Below, piece after piece: positions 22,770 through 34,603 of a stretch of DNA of 64,000 nucleotides. The position numbers were made by a program, and so were the translations under genes. This DNA is from Strigops habroptila. Taxonomy: Eukaryota; Chordata; Aves; Psittaciformes; Psittacidae. The notes under the pieces were generated by a model, which made no database searches, had not been told where the DNA came from, and saw nothing but the letters and a program-made list of their open reading frames with translations. The number at the start of each line of letters is the position of its first letter. Positions within the stretch are counted from its first letter, which is position 1. The DNA is taken from NCBI RefSeq assembly GCF_004027225.2, contig NC_046358.1, positions 3,624,720-3,688,719 on the forward strand, given 5' to 3'.

Positions 22770-22795
22770 TGACGCAATGACGTCAATGCAGGTCA
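22770..22795 (+). promoter_or_regulatory. CRE cluster of promoter A
   Basis: TGACGCAA at 22770-22777 abuts a full palindromic CRE TGACGTCA at 22778-22785. A nuclear-receptor half-site AGGTCA follows at 22790-22795. CREB/ATF/AP-1 family factors bind TGACGTCA (established). The cluster lies about 360 bp upstream of the TATA box at 23145. The same CRE-plus-TGACGC pairing recurs at 34576-34603. Confidence 0.6.
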
Positions 22796-23143
22796 ATAGC
22801 ACACACTGGAGGAACTGACTGTGCTACCGGGAGCCAAGGGCTGGGAGCCCGCTCCAACACCCCAGCTCCCGCACACGAACCCCACCACCATTCCCACCCC
22901 AATACCCCCCCCCCCCGCACCCCGTTTGCACCCCCCCCCCATTAATAGATAACTAATAAATGTTAATGTGACGAGAGGCGGTGCAGAGGGAGGGAAAAGG
23001 AGAAATCACGCATTTCTATATACAGATATCCATATATCCATCCATCCCCCCCCCTCGCTACCTGCCAAAGGCAGCGTTCCCGCCGCGGTGCACGCACACG
23101 GAGCACGCAGGGACACGCGTGTGCCCGGCCGGCGGCCGCTGCG

Positions 23144-23153
23144 CTATAAATAG
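23144..23153 (+). promoter_or_regulatory. TATA box, promoter A (also a MEF2 consensus)
   Basis: CTATAAATAG lies in an otherwise GC-rich context, so it stands out sharply. It reads as a canonical TATA box (TATAAATA) and at the same time as a perfect MEF2 site (YTAWWWWTAR). A plus-strand start near 23175 is expected from normal TATA spacing (inference). Confidence 0.55.
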
Positions 23154-23174
23154 CGGCGGGGGCGCGGGGAATGG

Positions 23175-23817
23175 AATGGAATGGGGGGGGGGAGGGGGGG
23201 AGATCGGGAAGGGGGGAACCGGGAGACCGGGAAAAGGAGGAGGAGGATGAAGGCGGGGTGGGGGGGGTGATGCCACCCCGGAGGTGCCGGGCTCGGCGGT
23301 GCGGGGGCGTTGCGGGGGCGGCTGTGGGGGGGAGGAGAAGGAGGAGGAGGAGGAGGAGGGAGAGGGAGGAGGAAGGGAGGGAGGGAGGGGGGGAGGGGGG
23401 GGGGCTGCTTCTCGCTGTCTCCAAGTCAGGCTCTGAACACGAACTGGCGCTTTTTCCTTTTTTTTTCCCCTTTTCCCTGTGTTTTTTTTTTCCCCTCCCC
23501 GTTGCCGTTCTCCTGGCAGAGCGCGGGCACACACATTACGCGAAACCCACAGCCTTCCGCGATACACAGCTCCAAACGCTCGAGTTTATTTATACAGCCC
23601 CTCCACCCTCGGCTCTTCCCAACCCGTCCCCAAATTCCCTAGAAATCCAGCTAAGGCGTGGGGAAGAAGGGAAAAGCGGTTTCGGAGGGGAGGGAGTGAT
23701 TTATTTTTGTTTCGTTTAGGGATTGTTTTGGTTTGGTTTATTTTTTTGTTTCGTGGTTTTTTGTGTTTTTTTTTTTTTTCCTTTGCACACAAAAATAAGT
23801 GAAGAAGATTTTGCAAG
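23175..23817 (+). other. Putative first exon A (untranslated)
   Basis: The segment runs from the start expected for the TATA box to a donor GCAAG|GTAGGT (GT at 23818-23819). It carries an early ATG series (GGAATG repeats) with no recognisable product, a 79-bp purine tract, poly-T runs, and AT-rich 3' sequence. A long 5'-UTR exon is the likeliest reading. The purine-tract frame gives an Arg/Glu/Gly-rich low-complexity peptide that I do not regard as coding. Confidence 0.35.
23326..23404. repeat. 79-bp uninterrupted purine tract, (GGA)n and G-rich
   Basis: Seventy-nine purines in a row: a (GAG)n section, then GGGA repeats, then G runs. The G-tract spacing permits G-quadruplex formation on the plus strand, and in RNA if this is transcribed as exon A (inference from sequence). 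Confidence 0.9.
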
Positions 23818-23828
23818 GTAGGTTTCTC

Positions 23829-23856
23829 CGTGTGCGTGTGTGTGCGTGTGTGTGCA
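23829..23856. repeat. Alternating GT/GC tract
   Basis: Twenty-eight bases of strict pyrimidine-purine alternation with (GTGTGC) repeats. It starts only 10 bp after the putative donor of exon A. It is Z-DNA-prone and, in RNA, UG-rich, a type of sequence bound by CELF/TDP-43-type proteins (established for UG repeats). Confidence 0.85.
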
Positions 23857-26800
23857 GGTGTTTTTGCCTTTCTTTTGCAAAGTTTCCTGATTTCAAGTTG
23901 TTAAGATGCTTTGACAAGAAGTAGACTTCTCTCTGATTTGTTCTGCTGCCTGCCTTTGGAGAAAAGAAAGACTGGACAACATTGCATTCCCCCCGGTTCC
24001 TTGCAAAGAGTTCTCGAGGCTGTCGTGTCGTGTGTCCTGTGTATTTGATGTTCCTGCAGGAAAGCATGCTAGTTTTGTAAGCTCCAACTGCAGCCAGGGA
24101 GCTCTCTATTGAAGACCCCCCCCTCCTCAACCACCACTTTTTGCAGAGGTTGCAACTTTCACTTTGACACATTTTGGGGTGGGAAAGGGGTGGGGGGGGA
24201 AGGGGGAAGGAAACCATCGACTCACCCGGGTAACGAGCTTGCAAATGCAATTTTAATTGCAAAAAGAGTCCAAGTCAGCAGCGTTAAAGCTTAAGGAGGA
24301 TGGGAGGGAGTTGACATTTCTTGCATAGAGAATTTGCTACCACTGGGAATAGACTGAAAGCTCGGGGAGGGATGGGGGGGGGAGGGAGAGAGGCAAAATA
24401 ATAAGAAAGTAAATCATGAGACAAAATACTAATTAAAGTGATGCAGGAAAGTGAGAGGCTGTTACAAGCTCTAACCACCTGTAGAGGGAAATCTTTATAC
24501 ATAGTAATTTCTGATAGCTGATCTATAGAGAAACTAAAGGGAATTACATGTTCCAAACTTTGCTGCTCTGCAACGTGCAAGCCGAGATGCCAAACTGCTA
24601 GCTTAATTCTCAGGGGCTTGAAAGCTGCAGAAGCCTCTTAGCTCGGGAGAAACTAGGGTTTAGCAGCTACTGAGTCTCAGTCTCCACCTTGGCTGCAGCC
24701 ATCTGTGGTGCATGTCCTGGTTTTCTTTACTGTTGCTGCACTCGACGTGGTTATCAACAGATGTCTTGCCTGAGAAGAGTGGGTTTGATTTATTGCTGAT
24801 TTCAAGCAGGTTTCTTAATCGGGCGAAGTTGGATGGTCTTCACTGTCTGAGGGGTAGGTTTCCAAAGTAGCTGCTCTAACCAGTGGAAAGCCTTTTCCCC
24901 TCAGAGAACTCTGCTCAACTTGTGTGTCATTAAAAGAGTAATAACTAATACTTTGTCATAAGTGACACGGGGCACGATGTGAGTCATGTGCCATACCTTG
25001 TGCAGTGCTTTTTCTTCTGAGGAACCTCAGGGCACTCAGTGGAACAATGAAGCAGCCTGACCTTAGAGGGGACCCAACATGCAGCTGCAGGGTGGTGGCC
25101 AAATGCCTTAGCAGCACGAGGTGGCACTGGAAGTCAAGGCTGTGGCAGGTGGCGCAGAAAGCCAAAAATGAGGTGGTTTGGAGGTAGCATTTTCCCTTCA
25201 TGCTTGCTCATGCACTATTTTTACCCACTGTTGTGAAGTGCAGATGTGTCAGGAATGGGCTGGGGGTTACAAAGCCCTCACCTCATTATTCTCCAGCCTG
25301 TTGCACCATTGTTCCACCTCTCCTGAAGAAATATGGAGATCTTGAGTTTAGCTTGGCCTTGAATCACCCCTACTGCCATCTGTTCACCCCTTATCTGTCA
25401 TTTGTCTATCCAGCCGGGAAAAGGTGGAAATCCTGTGGTTTATTGCTGTGAATCTTCATGTGTACGTCATCGGGGTCATCTGATTAGTGAGAACTGCAGG
25501 AGGTGAAACACCGTGGGGTTTCTTTCCTCTGCATGGCGTTACAACAGCTGGAGTGCATCACCCGGGGGTGCTGGTTTCGGTCCAGCCTGTGCCCTCATAA
25601 TACGCATTAGTGACTCTGATTTCTGGTTCAATGGCCTGTATCATCTCTGGCCAAAAAAAGCAAGTTGTTCCCAACCCTCACTTTCTGAGGTTTGAGCTTC
25701 ATCTGTTTTCTTTACTGTGCTCCTCATCCCCACCCCCAAACTTTTAACTGATATGGATATCTTGAGTGTTTTGAAAGGCCACCAGGTTTAAACAGCTTCA
25801 GGAGCTCCTCGCTTGCCACGTCAAAGAAGCTGTCTGTGACAGGATGACTTTTTGTAATGAGTTTTCATTAACTCCTTTCACTTCCCCTTCTCTGGGAACT
25901 TCTGAGGTCCTCCGCATGGTCTTCTCAGTACAAACTCTCTTTAACCCAGATATTCTCACATCCACTTCACCTATGAGTCACTGCACTTTCTAGCCTACAA
26001 TTACATTTGCATAGCTTGTGCAATAGAGGGAATTCTCCAGCTTGCACACAGCTCATCTACCTTCCTGCAGCAGTCCAGATGCTGTGTCTTTTCACGTCAG
26101 GTTTAGAAGGATTCTCTGTGTTGAAAGAGTGAACCACTACCTCTTTTTCTGCTGGGTCCTTTCTCTCTACTTCCTAGTTCAACAACGAACAGGACTGCAT
26201 CAACGCAGGATCTTATTCTAAAAGTGCTTATCTAGGTTTAGATGCTTGTGCTGAGGGATATTCCCCATTAAGGCTTCTCCAGCTTTGTATGTTCTTCTGC
26301 TACTCTTCATTTTCTCATGTCAAATTATTTCCTGTGATGCCACTTATCACGAGGAGGCCACATAAGCTAATTCTAAAATGAAGTTCTTATTCAAGATATG
26401 ACAGCAAATGCCACAATGCAACACATTAAGAGTGTCAGGTGGACATCCATGAAGATGAAAATCCTGCATTTCTTCTCACAGTACCTCTCTGGATTGTCTT
26501 AACAATAATTGCATAGTACTATTAGAGATCTAGATACAGTTGTCTTCCTGGAAAATGAGCAACTAAACTAGCACTTTCTTACAGAAAAAACCTTCAAAGA
26601 GGCAAACCCACGCTACCTTATATACTTTAAGAATAAGAAGCAAAACTCTTCTACTCAACTATGTATGTAGTAGAAGGACTTGACAAAAAGTCAGTGCCAG
26701 TGAGGTAGAACAGTATTTTGTTCTACCATCAGACATCTTACGCTATTTTATGACCATTGATCAATCAGGCTTTGATTGTGCTAAATATTGTACTTTATGA

Positions 26801-27683
26801 GTGGATAAATGGAAGAACAAAACAGTTTATTGCTTGGGCTCACCTTTAGTTTATAGAAAAATGAGGAAGAGGGCACAAGTCCACAAACTGCCTGGCAGAA
26901 GTATTACCCTCTCTCAATTTTATCACAGACCTCTCTGAAAGACACTCCAAACTTCATTGACACCCATGTGCAGTCTCACTGCCAGGATGAGACTCTCACT
27001 TCTCACTTAGTCCACGTCTATTTTCTCATTTGAAAAACCAGTATCAAGCCAAGATGAGTGGCTCCACTCATCCACATACTCCATGGAGTATTTTTGATAC
27101 TTCATAACATTTTTCCCCTCCAAACACCGGGATCACAAATAAGATTGTAAGGCTGTCTCACCCCTGATATTTGCCTTATTGCAATGCACTCCTGCAAATT
27201 CTTGTTGAATAGAAGCTTCAGTTTGTTCCATTTTCCAAGTTTAGTCACTGGCTTCCCATTGATTCCCACAGTGAGCATGAGGCCGTGCATCTTGCTTTTG
27301 CCACTTGTTCTACACAAGATCTCCTTCCTATCAACTTGTGTCTCTTACTGCTGTCTTACCAAAATGATCTTCATAGCTGGAATATCTTTCTGCAAAATTC
27401 AGTTTTTCCTTGTCTCTTCCAAAATGTAAAACCATGCTGGGTCACAAGTAATTTTCTTCTGTTCTTCATCCCCTTCCATTTGGATTGCAACCTCATGGGG
27501 CAGGTACTGTGCCTTGTTCATTATTTGGTGCAGTACCCACCACCCATGGGTGATGAGGTAACAATGACAGAATCTGTCTTTATTTTTCTTTTCCTCCCCA
27601 GTGAATAAGGATCAGCTTTATTTTAGTGCCCCAACCTTTGTTTTCGGGTATTGGCTCCCAGCTAGAATGTTCCATGCTAGAAT
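23857..27683. other. Noncoding stretch
   Basis: The first 0.7 kb, still CpG-poor but rich in G runs, may belong to the promoter A region. Beyond about 24.7 kb the DNA is ordinary AT-leaning sequence. No gene was recognised. An L2/MIR-type relic near 27.5 kb is listed separately. Confidence 0.6.
27475..27545 (+). repeat. L2/MIR-type 3'-end relic
   Basis: 'ggattgcaacctcatggggcaggtactgtgcc' then 'tgttcattatttggtgcagtaccc' parallels the amniote tail 'gattgtaagctctttggggcagggactgtctttt'. It is short and diverged, and the upstream body was not recognised. Confidence 0.45.
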
Positions 27684-27826
27684 GATCCATCCCTGGCAGT
27701 GTTCAAGGCCAGGTTGGACGGATTCTTGGGTGACATGGTTTAGCGTGAGGTGTCCCTGTCTATGGCAGGGGGTTGGAACTAGATGATCTTAAGGTCCTTT
27801 CCAATCCAAACCATTCTATGATTCTA
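27684..27826 (+). mobile_element. CR1 LINE fragment (3' end)
   Basis: 'atccctggcagtgttcaaggccaggttgg' through 'ggcagggggttggaactagatgatc' to 'accattctatgattct'. It has a small internal difference ('gattcttgggtgacatggttt') compared with the copy at 19187. It is truncated, plus-oriented and noncoding. Confidence 0.95.
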
Positions 27827-30800
27827 CGTGGTTACTCTTCAATTCTATGTTTGCACAGCATCTGATAGAATGGGAACTTAATCTGTGCTTGCCAATATGT
27901 AGCAATAAGGCTTGCGTTTGAAAGTGTAACTTGTGACATGTGTTGCTAATGTAAGGAGCAATCAAGTGATACAATATTAAAGTAAAAAAAAGAATTAACA
28001 CGTTTCTAAATTTAGCTAAGTACTCATTGTCAGTCTTGAACAACAGCTCAGGATAGCTTTTATATGCAAACCTTGAACCACTCAGAAAATCATTACATGG
28101 AATATAATTCAGACTTTGTATGTCTGTTCATATAGTCCTACAATAATGGCAATTACTGCAAAAGCAGCACCAAAATGATGATTTGTGGGGGATTTGCAGA
28201 GTATATGTGCTTCATCAGCTGGCTCTGCAACAGGCATTTAGAGCAGTATGATAACAGCCTGCACTTCTCTGTTGCTCATCCATGGATCTCCAGATATTCT
28301 ACTAATACTCAGTAAGTTATGTACAATACTCATTTCCCCATCCAGTTCACATCATGAGCTGGGTAAGTATGAATACACATCTCCTGATGTTAAGAGAATG
28401 TGAATGTAGCCACAGCAAGGAACAGAGGCACAGTTGCTACCTACCCTTTGCTTTGGTGGGTCTGCTGACAAGGGCACAAATAGAGAAAACCACTGTGGCT
28501 CCACTACATGCCTTTGGTCATACATTGGCTGATGGTAGTGGTGTGATCAGGTGTATGCAATGCAGTGGTGTTTCTGAAGGCTATTTTAGGAGTCTATACT
28601 CTTCTGAGTATTGAAGTGTGTCCTTCTTCCTGTTAATTTCATGGCATGTCTTGTCTTCTCAGTGCTAGCTATTAGTCCAGTAGCTGTCACAGTTTTCCCT
28701 GGAGGAACTGAAGCATGTCTGAACAGTAAAAACTTGTAGATGTTTCCACTCCCATGCCCAGTCACATGAATTACCTCCTTCCGATTCATGATCAAATACC
28801 ACCACATACCAATAGCCATAGTCATTTATTTGGCAAAGGAAAAGGACATGAAGTATTTTAAGTTTCTGTAGAGAAGATTCAGCAGCTGGGAAAATAAAAG
28901 CCATTGCTGCTTGGCCAGCTGGTCCTCCTGAGACTTCCACAAGTTCTGTACACACTGATAGTTTGCCAGTCACAGTCAGGGAACCAGTGGCTTAATTTGT
29001 AAACTGTGCATAGCAAAGACAGCTTGGATCCAAGCAGAAACAGCTTGGATCTTGGAGCCATTTATAGGGTTGAACTTGCTATTAGCACGCAGTGCATAAA
29101 TGTTAACTGGTGATAAAAATAGACGTTCAGACAAAAAGTCATATGTGATCTAGATCTTGTGCTCCATTCATGTTTTAATTTCCCCTGATGTTATTGGAAA
29201 CCACTTTGCCAGATGTTTCTGCCCTACTGAATGTGGATTTCTGGAAGTTTGGGCTCTAGCTAGATAGGAATGCCAGAATTACTGAATGGCGTGAATTTGA
29301 GATTATTTTACCACAAAAGGTAAGTAGAGAAGTGGCTGATAGAATTGTCATCCTGTCCTTGTTTGAATATCCATTGGATTTTTCTGGCTGAGTAGCAATT
29401 TTATGTTGTCATTTTTGATAGCCAGACTGAACTACACTGTAAGGAAGAGCAAATCAGAGGCAACAGATTAGGAAAGAAGAGTGTTACAGGAGCATCCTAG
29501 GTCAGGATAAGAGCTCACAAGGCCGTGTCTTCATAACCCTAGGCATCTCATCTTGTCTTTCACCTCACCGTCTATGAAATGCAGCTAAATGAATGTATTT
29601 TCTTTTTCCATCCCACTGTCTTCTTCCTTGAGAGAACTTGATTTTTTTTCTTTGATTGGATCCTTTGGCTTCATGTTCTACTACCTCAGTAAATAAAGTC
29701 TTCCTAAATGACTTTAATATCACCCCACTCCATATCCCATTCTGTCCCACTGGTATAATACTGGCTAGCTTGAGGTAAAGACTTCATCACTGCCTTCTCT
29801 TTTTTCCTACCAGTACAAGATCCTGTGTAATGCACCTCGAAGTGTTGTCTTATCCTTTTTTTCTTGTTTATAACTCTTTCTTTAAGGTGGTTGCCAGATA
29901 TGTGTGAGCATTATGTTAAAGGTCATGGGTCTTATTCATGAGAAGTTCTATTTTAAAGGCTAATGAAAATCAAATCTTAAAGGCTCATCAAATTTGTAGC
30001 AGGATTCCTCAAAGGTTATGCTCCTTGTATCTGAAGTACGTTGCCTATTCACTGTATTTCTTCCATAGGTTCAACTTCCATTAAAAGTGGTATGATTTTC
30101 TTTTGCTATCATCCTCAATATAGAGACCTCAGTACTCTTTCCACGAGCTTCACTGTATTAATGGTTTTCTTCTTTTCATCCCTGTTACACAGAAGTATGT
30201 CTCTAAGGTCTGATTTTGCAGCCATTGGAGAAGATCCAGTTCCTATCCTCTTACACGTTAGAGCCATGATATATCTCTATAATGTAAAGAGAAAAGCTAA
30301 AGATAACAAAGCAACCCAGGTATAGTGGCATTTCAACTCCAAACTGTTCAAAGTGTTTACTAATGCAATCTGTGTGAGTTGACATTAGCACACGAGTTGT
30401 CGACTTGTTGGTTTCCTGCTCTATGCATCCAGATTCTCCAAAAATTCCATATATTGAAGTCTTACTAAGTCCTTGATCTTCTGACACAGGTGAGATTTTC
30501 TTTACTAACATACTGCATAGCCTCTTGTTCTGATATTGGAGGAAAAGCATTCTTTTCCTCCTCATGACTCCTTGTATGCTCTTGATCTCTCTGATTATTT
30601 GTAATATTGCTGTCTTCTTACTGATGACTTTTATTGATTATCTCAATGCTATAGATATCTTCAAGAACATCCTGGTTAGGTAAGTAGGTATTGTCTTGTC
30701 TTCGTTTCATGGGTGGATACACCAAGCATAAAGCAATGGGCACTTCACCTGAAATTTGAGGAGAACCTCACAAATACTCAAGGAAAAAGCCTTTCAGTGA

Positions 30801-33239
30801 GAAACTTCAGATCAACACTCATAGAAGCAAAAATTGCATTTAAAAGAGGAATATCTAGATCCTAATCCCCTGGTTTAACTAGTAACTACTCTTCAACTAC
30901 TCTTCTTCAGGTCCTTTCACTAACTTATGCTCTTTTTTTGTGAGCTCCTGGTATATCTTGGTGGCACTTCACTGCTTCCGGTTGTCTTCTGCTCTCCCTA
31001 TGTTTGGAACATACCATGTGTCGTTCAGCTGCCCAGGTCAACTAGGCCAAGAGCAGACTCTAACTGTTTGTGGGAGTAAGACTGGGTTAGGAGAATATTT
31101 TATAGCAATTACATTAATGAATGGCTCACAGGTCAGCAGAACTGCAAGGTTCTGAGGCGGTAACTCTCAAATTACAGCAATACATTGTTAGGCTATTTCT
31201 CCCTTGTTTTACGGTGCTGATCCTTGTCTTGAAGAGAGAAGATGAAAACCATCTTCTAGGCCAAAATGAGAAAGAGGTGGAGCCTTGAACTTGCTGGAGC
31301 AAAAGCTCAAAGAAGTAAGGAATCCTGCTCAAATAGCTTTACTTGCAAACTGAACTACTTTGTAAGTGACAGATAGTTGTTTTGAGCAGCAAATGTTGTG
31401 CAGGCTAATATTTTACTACTAATAATAATAGTAGTGTCCTGATGTGTGCCACTGGGGCAGAGTTTTGAAAGGAAATTTCTAGGCGTGAAGACAGTCTTAT
31501 ATGTAGATTGTATGTGTTGGAGACTGGGCTGTTCCCTTTGGCATCTCAAGTACTTCTAAGTGAAAGGCCACGTACCTGCAGCTGATGGGAACTCTGCTGC
31601 ATTGGCCAGTATCAGTGGTATTACTTCTCAGTGAAGGAAAAAGAACGGGATCCATTGCTTTCATTAAGACTTCATTGGTAGGGAAGCTTAATTGTTTGGA
31701 AACAAGGAGATTGCTGATAACTAAAAGATCAAGATAGAAGATAACTTTTCCTTTTAGTGCTTCTAATGATGAGGAGAAGTGGAACTACTGTTTGGTACAT
31801 GATCGCCTGCCAAACATTCTTTCCAGTTTGGATGGCTTCCATTTCTTTTTTAAAGCCAGAGATTCCCTGGGCACTGGACTTTGTTTCGACCAAGCCTTTA
31901 GCAGCAGGCAGGCAGGACAGGAGATGGTTCTGCTGAGCTGGAGATGACACAATTGAGTGGAGAAGCAGAGGAGAGCCACAGAGGTGGCAGGCTGCTTTTG
32001 TGAAATTGAGCCTGAAAGATGGTACTAGAAAAACATGTCAAACCCTTTGGTACAAAGATTTAGTGCTTTCAGTAAGATTAGAGAGTTTAGGAAAACAAAC
32101 AACACTCATATGACTGCAAGGAGCTGCTCAGGATGGAAAGCAGGGAGGGAATTCCAGGCATCTGGCCAGCCTGAGGTTCAGGACCTGCAGATCTTCCCAG
32201 TGTGCCTACTCCTAACCTGCCACTGAGACCATCCTTTGTACACAACCATGTTGATATCTTTTCTTTGCAATATAGAAAACTTAAAGCTGACCAGCTTTCC
32301 CCTGTTCACATGCACAGAGAAATCACTACAGAGAAATGCAAAGCTCTTAAGGTGTGTGCGGGAGGGAAGAGAGAAGATGACCATCCTCTCCTTCTGCAGT
32401 AGTCTGTGGGTTGTCTGAACACTCCTGGGTCTGAGTGGCAGAAGATAGCTCAGGTGTGCACACCTCCACCATTAAACTCGTGTGTAGCCTAACATTTTTA
32501 TTCATCCAGGATGAGCTTCATTGCAGCTCCTCGGAGAAGGTATGTTTCATGGCTGGCTCTTTGTCTGGGGTCTTGAGGTGACAAGACAAGATAAGGTGTT
32601 TCCCTACTGTGGTGTTTCTTTGTGTCCTTCTGGCTTCTGGGCTACTACTGCTGTAAAGGCTGGCTTTGCAGGTGTATCTGCTGAAAACATGGTTTAGGCT
32701 GGGTTCTTCTTCCAGGTCTGAAGCACAACATTGCTCCCAGACCTGGGAAGATGGGTTTGTGGTGTGTGGAGATGTGCAAATGACAATGTATCTGCTCGCT
32801 TCTACCAGAGAGTAGAAGAGTGTGTGTAAAGAGCGTGTAGTCATTTTAAACGCATGATACATCTCCCTGAGCCTGGCAGTGCCTACGATGTAATCTCATA
32901 TAGGTGTGTGATGCCCCCTCCCTGTACCAGTAGCAGTAGTTGGCAATGGCATTGTCTGGCTAAGAAAGAGAGGGAGAAACAGTCTTACCTCATTGATTGC
33001 AGTTTATTGACATTAGGAAATTCATTGTCTGCGAAAGAAGTTGGTAATAATTAAGTGAGTTAATAAATAAGGAATGTGTGTGTACAGATTAGACAGTAAA
33101 TAACTTACCGGCTTCTTGATTGCCCCGACATTTTGCTTCTCTCTTCATACAAGGTGTGAGGTGGGCTGATGGTGGGCAGAGCGTGGTGGGAGCTTCTCCA
33201 TACTCAACCTGGGCAAGAGACGCTCCCATAAACCTTGGC
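27827..33239. other. AT-rich noncoding stretch
   Basis: More than 5 kb without a recognisable gene, CpG island or clear repeat. Strong-looking isolated donors occur (AAAAG|GTAAGT at about 29320 and TAG|GTAAGT near 30680) but have no convincing acceptor partners. Confidence 0.6.
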
Positions 33240-34560
33240 TTTCCCTCGGGTGCTGGTGTGTATGTCTGAGCCTCTCCCCGAGGGAGGCTCTTTAATGCTT
33301 TTGGTGCCATTTTCCAACAAATGTGAGGTGTGTTTAAAAATAGCATCAGCCCTTTGCGCTTGCCTTTTTTTAGGCATTTTGAGAAAGAGCTGCGTCCCTT
33401 TGTCTGGGAGACTGGGAAGATGACCTGCTCTTCAAGGTCCTCGCCAGCTCCCCTGGGACAGAGGAAGGTCTCCTGGCAGCCCCCTCCCCTCCCTCCCGGC
33501 TCCGTGTGTTAATCGTCCCCTCCTCACACACTTGGTGGCAAGTGAGGTCGTTTGAGAGATGTGTTTGGCTCAATGGGAGCTGGGCAAGGTGTGGTGCATA
33601 AAGAAAATACCTCTCTTGGCCAGCTAAACCCCCGCACTTGTCAGCAAGACAATTCTCTTTTGTCTGGTTGCTGTTGCTCGCCTGGGTTTGGGGCAGGGGG
33701 TTTGGGGAGGGGGGGACACACACAGAGGGATGTGTGTCTCCAAGTGCAAGCTCAGGTTTAGCCATTTGCGTACAGACTATAGCAGCATTATAATTTTTAA
33801 TTGCAATTTCATTTGATATTCTCTCCCTTTCCCCCACCCCTCTCCCTCTGTATAATCTGGATCATTGCTCTCTGTAGCTGATTCCGTGGGAGACCAAGCA
33901 GAGTGCGTGGGTGCAGAATATAGAAAGCCAGAGCCATAGAATCTGTTATTTGCGTCATTCTAGGAGACGGGGCTGTTTGCCTGACAAATATACAGAATTA
34001 ATCCTGGTTTTATCAATATCTGTCTTTTGCTACAGTAGCCAAATACAAGTGTAAGGTGGTAGGGGGACTAGCTGCTGCTGTTGGTCATACTGGGGGGGGG
34101 GGGGGGATAAGGGGTGTGAAAGGGGGAGAAAGGATGCTAAAATACATTCACCACCACCACCCCCATGCTGTTTGCCTTACAAATATTCAAACCCTGCTAT
34201 TTTTATCCAAATTGCTTTTGGTTAAAATTGCTAACCACGAGAAGGGGATGGATTGGGGGGGGGGGGGGAGATGTTCTTGCAAGGTCTGGCTATGCAGATT
34301 GCTCTCCCTGCCCTTCTGCATGGGATATGTGTGTGTGTTTTTAAGAACTAGCTCCCTGTCCCCTGTGCATATTATATTCCCCCCCCTTTACACACACACA
34401 CATACACACCCCCCAGGATTTTTGTGCAACTGTCCAGAAAGCTGCACAGCCCAAAATATGGGGCTTGCTAATGAACTCTTTTCCTCGAATTGAAGTGCCT
34501 TACTGCAAGCACAAAGCTCCAAGCACAGACATCTTTTATGATGAACTAGAGCCTCTGAAG
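33240..34560. promoter_or_regulatory. Candidate conserved regulatory stretch
   Basis: Composition changes near 33.25 kb to word-rich sequence of a type often conserved in birds. It holds an inverted pair CACTTG/CAAGTG (33529-33534 and 33539-33544), TGCGTCA at 33951-33957, and AT-rich words around 33960-34040. Two long G runs follow. No coding frame was recognised. The call is texture-based and tentative. Confidence 0.3.
34092..34268. repeat. Pair of long G homopolymers
   Basis: G15 at 34092-34106 and G14 at 34255-34268, about 150 bp apart on the same strand. They are G-quadruplex-prone, and their exact length is the kind of call sequencing often gets wrong. Confidence 0.9.
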
Positions 34561-34575
34561 AGGAGAATCTGAACG

Positions 34576-34603
34576 TGACGTCAATAGCTGATAACTGACG
34601 CAG
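34576..34603 (+). promoter_or_regulatory. CRE cluster upstream of promoter B
   Basis: A full CRE TGACGTCA lies at 34576-34583 and TGACGCAG at 34596-34603, 12 bp apart. The wording after the CRE (TGACGTCAAT) is the same as at 22778. It lies about 0.83 kb upstream of the TATA box at 35406. No closer plus-strand TATA was seen; a minus-strand CTATAAATA lies near 34731-34739. Confidence 0.55.

Larger units (their letters stand above)
23050..23600. promoter_or_regulatory. CpG island of promoter A
   Basis: CpG-dense sequence surrounds the TATA box and continues into the putative first exon. NotI-type GCGGCCGC and repeated CpG appear within 23080-23170. It fits a developmental-type CpG promoter that also has a TATA box. 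Confidence 0.65.

Noticed and set aside
29535-29600. Possible further MIR relic
   Set aside because: Only a few scattered words fit the consensus; too weak to list.
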